This document shows, one piece after another, positions 55,310 to 64,000 of a stretch of DNA of 64,000 nt (the first letter of the stretch is position 1; every line of letters begins with the position of its first letter). The notes under the pieces were generated by a model that saw only the letters and a list, made by a program, of their open reading frames with translations, was not told where the DNA came from and searched no databases. Origin of the DNA: CAVTTH01 sp963737545 (lineage in GTDB: Bacteria; Verrucomicrobiota; Verrucomicrobiia; Chthoniobacterales; UBA10450); NCBI GenBank assembly GCA_963737545.1, contig CAVTTH010000003.1:620001-684000 (forward strand), written 5' to 3'. The position numbers were made by a program, and so were the translations under genes.

Positions 55310-58170
55310 TTCGCGTAGGCAGCGAAGGGAAGGGCCGCCATCGCCTCGGCAACATTCAACTTCCGCTCACTTACCTGCAGCGAACGCCCGGAAAAAACTT
55401 CACGTCCCGCGCTGAGCGCGAGCGATTCGGGCAATTGCACGGCGGTATCCTGCCAGCGCTCGCCGATCGGCGGAAATCCGACCCGCGAAGATAACCGGGG
55501 TGCAATGACAATGATCCATTGCGCTTCAAGCTCCCGCGCAAAAGCGACGCAGCAGTCCGCCAAAGCCCCGGTCGTTGGCAGCGGAACATAACTGCCGCGT
55601 CGAAACAATTCGGCATGTCCACGCCGGAAGTGCAGCATTCGGTGCGTGAGGAATAACTTGATTCGGCCGTCCGGCCAACCTCCTAACAATTGCTCCGGAC
55701 TTGCCGCCGACAAACTCTCCAGCATCCGGCGGCGTTGCGCGTAATCGACCGGGCGGCGATTATCCGGATCGACCAGGCTGAAATCCCAGATCTCGTTGCC
55801 TTGATAAATATCCGGCACGCCGGGCGCGGTCAGTTTCAGGAGCGTCTGCGCGAGCGAATTGATCGCGCCGAGACGGGCGATTTCCTCGGCCAGCGGGAGA
55901 AGCGCCGGCAAGAATCTGTTGCGCGGCGAGTTCTCGAGAACCTTCGCCACGAAATCGTTCATGGCCTGGTCCCATTGTTCGTTAGGCTGAATCCAGCTGC
56001 TGTTGAGTTTGGCTTCCTTCACGGCTTTGGCCATGTAAGTCTGGATTCTCTCGATATACTCCGGGCCGGCTGTTTGCTCGGGTTTGCCGGAGGAATCTAT
56101 TGGCCAGGTCCCGAGGAGCGTTTGATAAAGCAGATATTCCTCGTTCGCATCGGGCGCCTGCGCATCTGCGTCTTCCAATATCCGCTTGGCCCGTCGATTG
56201 ATTGAGCGCCAGCGCGGCAACGCCTGCCGCCACGCCTCCGGAATCTCCGAGATCGCCAGCATCCGGGCGCGGACATCTTCGCTGCGTTTGGTATCGTGCG
56301 TCGAAGTCGCGAGCAATGTCGCCGGCCAGTTGCTTTGCATCTCGCGATTGCGCTCGTGAAAGGCAACCACGCTCACGCCAAACCGCTGCGGTTCCCCGCC
56401 CACTTCGTTAAGCGCAGCCAGCCGGTTATAGATGTAGAACACGGTATCCTCCAGGCCCTTCGCCATAACCGGCCCGGTGCATTGCTGAAACTTCAGGACA
56501 AAATCAGTGTGCGCCGCGCGCGCTGCGTCGTCGAGATTCTCCGGAAAACGAAAGAGCAAAGTGTCACGGAGGAAGTTGAAGACGGACTCCTCGATGGCTG
56601 GATTGCGTCGTTTCGCGGCGGCGACCGCTCGTTCAATGACCTCGCGGTCTTCATTGCTGACCGGCCGACCCGGCGCGAGATAAGTGCGATAAACCGGAAA
56701 ACAGGCAATCGTTTCGCGCACTGCATCCGCCAGCGCGTCGAGGGTGAAATCGCGATACCATCGATTCTGCTCCGAGAGCCGATCGAGCATGCTGCCAAGC
56801 ACGGCCACGTCGTTGGCGAGCGACAGACGCATGACCTGCCGTTTCTTCGCGTAGATCAGATGCCCAAATGGCATCGAATGACCGATGAAGCGTTGAAACG
56901 TTTTCGTGATCGCGGTTTCGGCCGAGCCGTCCACGAGCAACCCCGCCACCAAATTGGCAAAATCGTATCCGGTCGTGCCATGGACCGGCCAATCCTTCCG
57001 TAACGATTCCGCGCCGGTCAGGATCTTTTCCACGACCATGTAAATGGCGCGCCCGTCCGCCGGCGGGTCGATTCCCAGAGCTTCGGCCGCTCGGTGCTGA
57101 AGATTTTCGAAATACTCGTTAGGCAAATAGAGGCCATCCGGGTGATCAATGCGAAGACCAGTGACGGCGTGTCTTGTGATCAGCTCGAGCAGCAACGCAT
57201 GGGTGGCGTCGAAGACTTCCGGCAGTTCCATCCGGATGGCGGCGAGATCATTCACGTCGAAGAACCGGCGGTAGTTGATTTCCTCCGCCGCCACCCGCCA
57301 GAAGGCCAGCCGGTAGCTTTGATCGTTCAGGAGAGCGTCGAGCGCATCGAAGCTGCGCGGATCGCCCGGTGCGCCATTAATTTGCTCGATTGCTTTTTCG
57401 ATGGCCGCCTGCACCTGCGGCGCTTCGACGCAGCGACGTTCGAGGCGCCGTTTCACGATTTCCTTTTCGCGTGTTCGCTCGGCGATTCGTTCCGGATCGG
57501 TTTCGGTTCGTCGCGGCAAATATTCGAGCGCAGTCAGAATGCTCTGAAATTCAGCGTAAAAATCCTCGTCCTTGTATTCCGCCAACTGTGTGAGCGCGAT
57601 CTCGAGAATATGCCGATAGGTTCCGGGCGCGATCGGCAATTCGCGATCGTGATAACAAAGATGGAACGCGCCAGCCTCGAAGCGGACTTGGAGCTCACCG
57701 CGCTCGAGGACACGGCCGTACTGATCGCCCAGAATCGGAAGTAAGACTTTGTCGTGGAGATCGGATTTGAGCGGATGCCAGTCGATGTCGAAGTACGGCG
57801 CGTAGGCGGAACTGCGTCCATTTTCCAGGACGTCGGCCCACCAATGATTGAGCGGTTCACCGATGCCCATGTGATTCGGGACGAAATCAAGCACCTGGCC
57901 CATCTCGTGCGCCCGCAACGCCGCGATCCATCGATCGTATTCTTCGCGGGAGCCGATCGCTGCGTTAAACTTGTTGTGATCGGTGATGTCGTAGCCGTGC
58001 AAACTTTCGGCGCGCGCCTGAAAGTAGGGCGAAGCGTAGCAATCGGTTATGCCGAGGGCGTGAAGATAAGGGACAAGTTCACGCGCCTGCGCAAAAGTGA
58101 ACTGCCGATTGAATTGCAGCCGGTAGATCGAGCTGGGAATGCGCGGATGTTCTTCTTTCGCGGCGATCAT
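55306..58170 (-). CDS. treY: Maltooligosyl trehalose synthase
   Basis: 954 residues, GH13 alpha-amylase superfamily. N-terminus SSIYRLQFNRQFTFAQAREL; barrel motifs QVLDFVPNHMGIG, GLRIDHPDGLYLP (nucleophile Asp), VVEKILTGAESL (acid Glu) and STHDTKRSEDVRAR; C-terminal DIYQGNEIWDFSLVDPDNRRPVDY. Converts the reducing end of maltodextrins to a trehalosyl unit, released by TreZ (not in the window). Usual length is 700-950, so this is at the long end. It contains two CCTAACGA octamers in Pro-Asn-Glu codons. Confidence 0.94.
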   Translation of the reverse strand: MIAAKEEHPRIPSSIYRLQFNRQFTFAQARELVPYLHALGITDCYASPYFQARAESLHGYDITDHNKFNAAIGSREEYDRWIAALRAHEMGQVLDFVPNHMGIGEPLNHWWADVLENGRSSAYAPYFDIDWHPLKSDLHDKVLLPILGDQYGRVLERGELQVRFEAGAFHLCYHDRELPIAPGTYRHILEIALTQLAEYKDEDFYAEFQSILTALEYLPRRTETDPERIAERTREKEIVKRRLERRCVEAPQVQAAIEKAIEQINGAPGDPRSFDALDALLNDQSYRLAFWRVAAEEINYRRFFDVNDLAAIRMELPEVFDATHALLLELITRHAVTGLRIDHPDGLYLPNEYFENLQHRAAEALGIDPPADGRAIYMVVEKILTGAESLRKDWPVHGTTGYDFANLVAGLLVDGSAETAITKTFQRFIGHSMPFGHLIYAKKRQVMRLSLANDVAVLGSMLDRLSEQNRWYRDFTLDALADAVRETIACFPVYRTYLAPGRPVSNEDREVIERAVAAAKRRNPAIEESVFNFLRDTLLFRFPENLDDAARAAHTDFVLKFQQCTGPVMAKGLEDTVFYIYNRLAALNEVGGEPQRFGVSVVAFHERNREMQSNWPATLLATSTHDTKRSEDVRARMLAISEIPEAWRQALPRWRSINRRAKRILEDADAQAPDANEEYLLYQTLLGTWPIDSSGKPEQTAGPEYIERIQTYMAKAVKEAKLNSSWIQPNEQWDQAMNDFVAKVLENSPRNRFLPALLPLAEEIARLGAINSLAQTLLKLTAPGVPDIYQGNEIWDFSLVDPDNRRPVDYAQRRRMLESLSAASPEQLLGGWPDGRIKLFLTHRMLHFRRGHAELFRRGSYVPLPTTGALADCCVAFARELEAQWIIVIAPRLSSRVGFPPIGERWQDTAVQLPESLALSAGREVFSGRSLQVSERKLNVAEAMAALPFAAYAN

Positions 58171-58268
58171 TGTCGACGTTCACAGTGCTCTCGTCTTGTC
58201 TCCGCAACGAGCAAATTTTCACCAACGCGCGTGTGTCATCTCAAGCCGCGCAGACGCCGATGACGCTG

Positions 58269-59975
58269 TTACATCTTCTCGGGAACTCGAATTCCGAGAA
58301 GCTCGAGTCCCATCTTCAACACCCGCGCTGTCGTTTGACAAAGAACCAATCGCGAACCGCGGATCGTCGCTTCCGATTTCAAAACCGAACACGCTTCGTA
58401 AAAGGCGTGGAAGCTGTTCGCCAGCTCGAACAAATAGTTCGCAAGAATGTTCGGACGAAAATCGTTGAGAATGGTGGGAACGACCTCGGCAAACTGACAG
58501 AGCCGCTTGGCCAGATTTTTTTCCGCGGTCTCTGTGAGGATCAGCCTCGCGTCGTTCGGCAACGCTTCACCACCCTTCCGGAAAATCGAGCGGATCCGGA
58601 CGTAGGCGTTCTGCAAATATGGCGCGGTGTTTCCCTGGAACGACAACATGCGATCCCATGAGAAAATGTAATCGGTCATCCGATACTGCGAGAGGTCCGC
58701 GTATTTTACCGCGCCGATTCCGATGATCTTCGCCACGTCAGCTTTTTCCGCTTCGATCAGCTCCGGACTTTTCTCTTCGATGATCTTGCGGGCACGATCG
58801 ACGGCCTCATCGAGGACGTCGCGTAAGGGCACGCTTTCGCCCGAGCGCGTTTTCATCAGCTTGCGGTCGTCGCCTAAAATGCTGCCAAACGTGATGTGCC
58901 GAAAATCCGCTGTGTAACCTTCGCGTCGCGCGATCTCAAAAACTTGTTTGAAATGCAAAATCTGAGGCGCGCCGACCACGTACCACACCGTATCGGCCTT
59001 TAAATCGTTGACGCGATAATCCACCGTCGCGAGATCCGTTGTGGCATAATTGAATCCGCCGTCGCCCTTGCGAATGATGCACGGTTTGTCGGCCAGCTCC
59101 GGAATTTCACGGAAGAAAACGCAGACCGCGCCCTGGCTGATTTCGGCGAGACCGGACTTAAGCAGACGCTCGACCACATCGGCCAGCCGATCGTTGTAAA
59201 AACTCTCGCCACGCTGGATGTCGTAGTGAATATCGAGAATCTCGTACGCCTTTTCGAACTCACGCATGGAAAGCGCGGTGCACTCCTGCCAGATACCCAA
59301 ATTTTCCGGCTCGCCTGCCTGTAACTTGACCAACTCCTCGCGGCACGCCTCTCTCACTTTCGGATCGGCTGTGGCGCGTTCATTCGCTTCTTTGTAAACG
59401 CGAACCAGCTCAGCGATTGGATCGCGTTCCAGCGTGGCGCGATCGAGAAAATTTTTCCATCCGTAAATCACCATCCCGAACTGCGTGCCCCAGTCCCCGA
59501 TGTGATTGTCCCGAATGACGTCGTGGCCGAGGAACGTCGCGATCCGCGCCAGCGCATCGCCCAGAACCGTGCTGCGAATGTGGCCGACATGCATCGGCTT
59601 GGCGACATTGGGCGATCCGAAATCGATCACGATCCGGTGAGGCACGGTTGCCTTTTCGACTCCGAGGCGCCCGTCTTGAAACACCTCGATCGCTTTGGCG
59701 ATGATGGCATCGGTCCGAAGCGTGAAATTAATGAAACCGGCTCCGGCAACGGTCGGCGTCTCCGCGATATCGCGCACATCGAGATGCTTCAGGATTCGAG
59801 TGGCGATATCGCGCGGCTTTTCGGCGCGTTGTTTTGCCAGCACCATCGCTGCGTTACTTTGGTAATCGCCGAAGCGCGGATCACTCGCCGGCGTTACCTC
59901 GCCCGCGTCAGCCAGACCGGCCTCCGCGAGGGCGCGCGACAATTCGCGGGTAAGCAGAGATTGGAACGTTTCCAT
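58269..59975 (-). CDS. argS: Arginyl-tRNA synthetase
   Basis: 568 residues from ATG 59975 (METFQSLLTRELSRALAEAG); the frame remains open to 60101 but that part antisenses the PTS gene end and lacks similarity. N-terminal Add-1 domain, HIGH-type motif in SPNVAKPMHVGHIRSTVLGD, GDWGTQFGMVIYGW, KLMKTRSGESVPL in place of a canonical KMSKS, as is usual for ArgRS, and a C-terminal DALR anticodon-binding domain. Intact. About 98 bases separate it from treY on the same strand. Confidence 0.95.
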   Translation of the reverse strand: METFQSLLTRELSRALAEAGLADAGEVTPASDPRFGDYQSNAAMVLAKQRAEKPRDIATRILKHLDVRDIAETPTVAGAGFINFTLRTDAIIAKAIEVFQDGRLGVEKATVPHRIVIDFGSPNVAKPMHVGHIRSTVLGDALARIATFLGHDVIRDNHIGDWGTQFGMVIYGWKNFLDRATLERDPIAELVRVYKEANERATADPKVREACREELVKLQAGEPENLGIWQECTALSMREFEKAYEILDIHYDIQRGESFYNDRLADVVERLLKSGLAEISQGAVCVFFREIPELADKPCIIRKGDGGFNYATTDLATVDYRVNDLKADTVWYVVGAPQILHFKQVFEIARREGYTADFRHITFGSILGDDRKLMKTRSGESVPLRDVLDEAVDRARKIIEEKSPELIEAEKADVAKIIGIGAVKYADLSQYRMTDYIFSWDRMLSFQGNTAPYLQNAYVRIRSIFRKGGEALPNDARLILTETAEKNLAKRLCQFAEVVPTILNDFRPNILANYLFELANSFHAFYEACSVLKSEATIRGSRLVLCQTTARVLKMGLELLGIRVPEKM

Positions 59976-59990
59976 TAAACACAAATCAAC

Positions 59991-60018
59991 GTCATCCCGA
60001 GCGAAGTCGAGGGATGAC
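59991..60018. repeat. Palindromic repeat GTCATCCCGAGC...GGGATGAC
   Basis: A 28-base inverted repeat, gtcatcccgagcgaagtcgagggatgac, between the PTS gene stop and argS. This class of palindrome recurs in intergenic regions of many soil bacterial genomes. It may help end transcription of the PTS gene. Confidence 0.65.
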
Positions 60019-60021
60019 GAA

Positions 60022-60486
60022 CTATTTCTGCGCGCTATCGCGAAAGATGGCGAGAATTTCCTCAGCCGATGGCGCGGTCGCAAGTTTCTCGCGCGTGCCA
60101 CGATCGTTCAGGAACTTGGCAATCGATGCCAGCGTCCGCAGATGCGTTTGGAATTGGTTCTTGGGCACGATGAAAAGAACAACGAATTTAACCGGCGCAT
60201 TATCAAGCGCGTCGAATTCGATCCCGGTCGACGATCGGCCGAAGGCCGCCACCACCTCCTCGAGCCGGTCGGACGAACAATGCGGAATCGCGATGCCGAA
60301 ACCGATGCCTGTGCTCATGGTTTCCTCTCGCTGTTTGAGGGAAGTGAGAATGCTATCCCGATCCTCGACCTTGATCCGGCCCTGTTGCACCAGGAGATCG
60401 ATCAATTCCACGATCGCCGGCCAACGTTCGGTAGCCTTCATCTCGGGGATGATTTGCTCGGCAGAGAGTAAGCTGGCCAAGGACAT
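60022..60486 (-). CDS. PTS IIA-type protein (PtsN/fructose family)
   Basis: 154 residues, PTS EIIA-2 domain: KATERWPAIVELIDLLVQQG, KQREETMSTGIGFGIAIPH, where the His is the phosphorylation site, SSDRLEEVVAAFGRSSTGIE, and the C-terminal THLRTLASIAKFLND. Without a transporter partner it more likely acts as a regulatory PtsN-like protein of the nitrogen-type PTS than in sugar uptake. No HPr or EI gene is in view. Confidence 0.85.
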   Translation of the reverse strand: MSLASLLSAEQIIPEMKATERWPAIVELIDLLVQQGRIKVEDRDSILTSLKQREETMSTGIGFGIAIPHCSSDRLEEVVAAFGRSSTGIEFDALDNAPVKFVVLFIVPKNQFQTHLRTLASIAKFLNDRGTREKLATAPSAEEILAIFRDSAQK

Positions 60487-60740
60487 GGAGATTCCCCGAT
60501 TGGGAGCGAAAGCTTAGCGACCGCGCCCCCGTTGACAAGGCAATTTCGGGCACGGGCCGAAGCAGAAAAGAAGCGCCGTGGCAAAGCTGCAATTTTAGTT
60601 TCCACGCACCGGCGAGGCAAGCAACGGCTCCCCATCGCGTCCGAACCCCTTAACCGAAAGATTACTTTCTCACGGCAATCTGTGGTTCTTCATTGTTTTC
60701 ATCGGTTGGTTTCTTCGTGGTCGGACGCCTAACGGATAGT

Positions 60741-63700
60741 CTACGGAATGGATTGCCCAGAGCGCGATTTTCCCAGGCCCACGTCGGAAACATTGATATT
60801 GCCGTCGACGGTCAGATCCTCACGGAAATTTGTCGCGCCGACCATCTGGCCGGACTGACCTTTCACCTGGCCAATATCCGAAACGTTGACCGTGCCGTTG
60901 CCGGTGGTGTCGCCGACGAGGAAGCCAGCCATCAGGCTGGTGGTTGGAAGCACTTCGCCGAATTCGTCGGTCACATCGTTGACCTGGAGGGTGAGCGCTT
61001 GGGCGTTAGCCACACCGGTCAGATCCACCGTCATGGTGTTGCCGGAAAAGACGGGCGATCCGGTCACGTCGCCCACACCACCGGTGACCATGGCCGAACC
61101 GCTGACCACATTGTTGGTAAAATTAAAGACAATGGTGTGGTTGCCTCCGCTATTTCGCGGTTCCACCCCGATCGGACCTGCGATCGGAAAGTTCACGTCG
61201 AACGGGCCGGCGCCACCATGCATCTTGCGCGAAGCGACCTTGGTGAGAAAGAGCGGACCCGGTGCCGAAGAGCATTTGCGCGCGGAAACTGTCGCCTGGC
61301 GCGTCGGTCGTCACCGCTACGGTGATGCTAAAGAGGGAAGCTGCTCGCCCGGTAATCCGAGGCTCAGGACATTGTCGGTAAAGTAACGTCATCGCGCTCG
61401 GCGAGCGTGGTGAAAGTTTGCGGAGATGGTTCCATTCGGGCCTTGGATCGTTAGGTCGAGCTGAGTAAAGCCGTTGCCGGTGGCCTGCGGATTGAGCAGC
61501 GCAATCTTGACGTCGCGCGTCGCGAAACTGCTGCTGTCGATCTGGAAGGTCGCCGTGTCGTTTACGGTGCTGCGTGACCCCTCCGGCGCTGCTGGAAGAG
61601 TAGCCGCTCTGGAGTGTCATCAATCCGAGCATGACGCTCGCGCCGCCCGGTTGAAAATTGTTTGATGCATTTGGATTTCCCGCGAGCACGGCATTGGAGT
61701 CCGCGGTTAGCGGCGAGCCGGTGGCGAAGAGGCAGGCCTGCTTACCATCGGAGTTTGTTACTGTTGGTGCGGCGGCAGCGACATTGGCGCGGGTTTCTGC
61801 AACATCGGTGCCTGCACCATTGTTCCCGCTGTTGAGCACATCCGAGGAATGTAATGCCAGTGAAGTGATTATACCGCCCGATGAATTTGCATAGCTATCG
61901 GTGGATCTGTCGGGGTTACCGGCGGAACCGGTCGAAGTCGCGCGCGCCAGCGCTGCGCCGAACTGATAGCTATACGCCTGTGATGATGTCTGCACATATC
62001 CGCCAGTGTTGCCGCTGGCAATCGCTGTCGTGTTGCCACCATTGCCAGCATAATACGGATAGCTGGTGGCATAAGAGCTAATTTGCAGGTAACCAGTTTC
62101 CCCGGTTCCGGTGGCGGTGCTAATCGCATTTCCGGCGGAACCGATCGACCGCACCCTGACCTGCAAGTCCGCCGGAACTTTGTGCCGAAATGGTTAACGA
62201 ATTGTCGCCGGTAGTTGAGCCGGTGAGTGTTGCAGTGGCGTCGCCGCCCGTTCCGCCGTTTGCGCCGCTTGAGCCGCTACCGCCATCACCGCCGGTTGCA
62301 CTGCCATACAATTGGACTGATCCGGCGTTGCCACTGGAATTCACGACGGACGTTCGCTGTGCCACCATTGGTCGCGCTGCCTGATGCGTTACTGCGTCCG
62401 CCGCCAGTGCCGCCATAGGCAGTTGTGCTGAAAGTGTTAGCGCGGAACTCGTGCTTCCATTTACGGTAAGCGAAGAGGATGCGTTGCCGGCCGTGCCCGG
62501 TATGCCGCTGTTACTAGAACCGCCGTTTCCGCCATAAGCACTTTGAGTCAGACTGAGTGCTCCGGTCGTGTTTCCGGAGATTGCATTGGTGAGTGTTTCG
62601 CTTGCGCCATTCCCGCCATTGCCAGTGCTCGCACTACCGCCATAGCCACCGTAAACGAATTCCGTATACGGTAACCTGACCGCCATTTGATGATCCGGTG
62701 ACGGTGCCAAGACTTGCTATCCCTCCGTTTCCGGCATTGCCGTCATCGTTGCGTGCTACCGCCGCTTCCGGCCAAGCTGGAACCACCCGAGCTGGGCGTT
62801 AACGTTGACAGAGCTGTTGTCATTCGCGGTTCCGGTAGCTGAGACAGTAGATGTACCGCCATTGCCCGCGGTACTGCTTGCGGTACCGCCTTGGATGTAA
62901 CCGCCGTATCCGCCAGTGCCGATCGAGTACGCGTTCACGGCGTTATTGTCGCCTGAGCTTGTCGCGTCAGCGGTAGCTGACGCAGTGCCGCCATTCGCAC
63001 CGTTCGCGCCGCCATTGCCGGTGCCGCCGTATACCGCCTGTGCTATTGGCATCGGAAGACGCCGCACCAGCAGCGTTCGTAGCACTCGAATTTGAGGTGG
63101 CTGTTCCTCCAGTCGCCGCCGTGCCAGCGGCGTTATTACGCCCGCCGCCATTTCCGCCAGTGGCAACTGTCGAGACGGAATTGTATGGATTGCTGGCACT
63201 GTTGCTCAGCGACGAACTGGCGTTGCCAGCGGTTCCCGGAATCCCGCCGTCTCCGCCGTTTCCGCCGATGACGAATTGAATCAATCCGAGTTGTCCGGTC
63301 GTGCTGCCGCTGATGGCGTTGGTGAGAGTTTCGCTCATGCCATTACCGCCACTGCCAAGTCCGTAGGCGTTTCCGCCGTTGCCGCCGCGCACGTGTCCGA
63401 GCACGCTAGCAGAGTTGCCATTAGAGGAACCGGTCACGGTACCGAGGTTTGCAACACCGCCGTTTCCTGCATTGCCATCGCCACTCAAGACGTCGCCGCC
63501 GTAGCCGCCACTTAACTGTACGCGTTCGCACTTGCGATTGAATTGCCGCTCGCATTAGCGACCGATGACATGGTCGCGTTACCGCCGTTTCCGGCAGTGT
63601 CACCAGCCACGGAATTCGAAATCGATCCTCCGGAACGCCGGATGATTCTCCAAACATGCCACCGCTGTGGAGATTCGAGTAGGTAAGGAAGCCATCCCCG

Positions 63701-64000
63701 GTGGTGGAAGCGCTGGCTGAGCCCACGAAGTATGCCAACCGTTCCCGCCATTCCCGCCGTTAGTCGCGTACCCGCCGGTCCCGGCATATCCGCCGGCTTC
63801 CGCATCCGCCGACCCGGAGTCACTGCTGTTATTAGCGGTCGCCATGGCAGCTCCACCGTTACCACCCATTGCCCACCAACTCCTCCGCTGCCGGGCGTGC
63901 CGCCGTTCCCGCCGGTTCCGCCCTGGGCGCCATTGAAGGAACTGACATCTGCAACGGATGGATCGGTGTTTCCCCCGGACGCGGTCGCTGTTCCGCCTGC
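60741..64000 (-). pseudogene. Glycine-rich surface protein with dockerin-like C-terminus, broken by frameshifts
   Basis: A single large gene can be followed on the minus strand from the window edge to 60741, but in pieces that change frame repeatedly (breaks near 63620, 63500, 63040, 62740, 62350, 62140, 61580 and 61210). The body is Gly/Asn/Ser/Ala-rich repeat (GGNGG, GNGGTSTVSATG, GGDGGSGSSGANGG) of the PGRS/autotransporter-like kind. The end, read intact at 60741-61223, has HGGAGPFDVNFPIAGPIGVE, a beta domain, and two dockerin-like loops (GDTTGNGTVNVSDIGQVKG; VDGNINVSDVG), matching the C-terminal module of the 32022-34208 protein. Sequence error in such repeats is a real alternative to true decay. 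The 5' part lies outside the window. Confidence 0.6.

Noticed and set aside
62120..63500. CRISPR-like or tandem DNA repeats in the glycine-rich region
   Set aside because: The periodicity is codon-level GGN repeats of a coding sequence, without constant-length spacers.

Overview
The window reads like a chromosome segment of a GC-rich, Gram-negative-type bacterium of the Verrucomicrobiota, probably a soil lineage near Chthoniobacterales. This is inference from gene content and style: TolC, TonB-receptor and lipoprotein genes (two membranes), extracellular proteins ending in a shared dockerin-like module, VIT/VWA proteins beside an ECF sigma factor, an EF-P with a PGNLRAF tip, and short palindromic intergenic repeats. 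No rRNA is present and there is one tRNA.

Layout. 1-10 kb: two TolC-family genes (one cut by the window edge), myo-inositol-1-phosphate synthase, and an AddA/AddB-like helicase-nuclease pair broken by many frameshifts. 10-19 kb: ileS-lspA, a REC-DUF4388-REC-DUF4388 regulator, and a tight polyphosphate operon ppk1-ppgK-sixA. 19-28 kb: two VWA proteins divergent from an ECF sigma factor and its membrane partner, then hsp20-lon and an acetyltransferase. 28-40 kb: tRNA-Leu(TAG), thioredoxin, TonB receptor, two beta-propeller proteins, an acyltransferase, a CcsA/ResB cytochrome c maturation pair and a duplicated-domain lipoprotein. 40-44.5 kb: an integron-type gene cassette array. At least four small cassettes, all on the + strand, are separated by attC sites of about 124 bp, and an IS1111-like IS110-family element sits at the edge of the first clear attC. 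No integron integrase is seen here. 44.6-60.5 kb: ordinary genes, namely a DsrE-like protein, PLP lyase, MidA-like methyltransferase, class A PBP, two glycosyltransferases, kpsF, efp, a membrane HExxH protein, treY, argS and a PTS IIA protein. 60.7-64 kb: a glycine-rich surface protein gene broken into many frames and running off the window.

The two strongest unusual signals are the cassette array with its attC-associated IS, and an octamer, TCGTTAGG (or CCTAACGA), seen at least 24 times in 64 kb where about two are expected by chance. It lies in both orientations, in all reading frames, and three times supplies the stop codon. Other oddities: a class A PBP whose transpeptidase SxxK motif reads TAFT, an EF-P with Asn at the usual modification site, and clustering of the frameshifts at the two ends of the window.

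How the genes work together: polyphosphate is made by Ppk1 and can be spent by the polyphosphate glucokinase encoded in the same operon. IleRS/LspA and Hsp20/Lon are coupled pairs with 4-bp overlaps. CcsA and ResB form one cytochrome c maturation system. The sigma factor, its membrane partner and the divergent VIT/VWA genes may be one envelope-response unit (inference).
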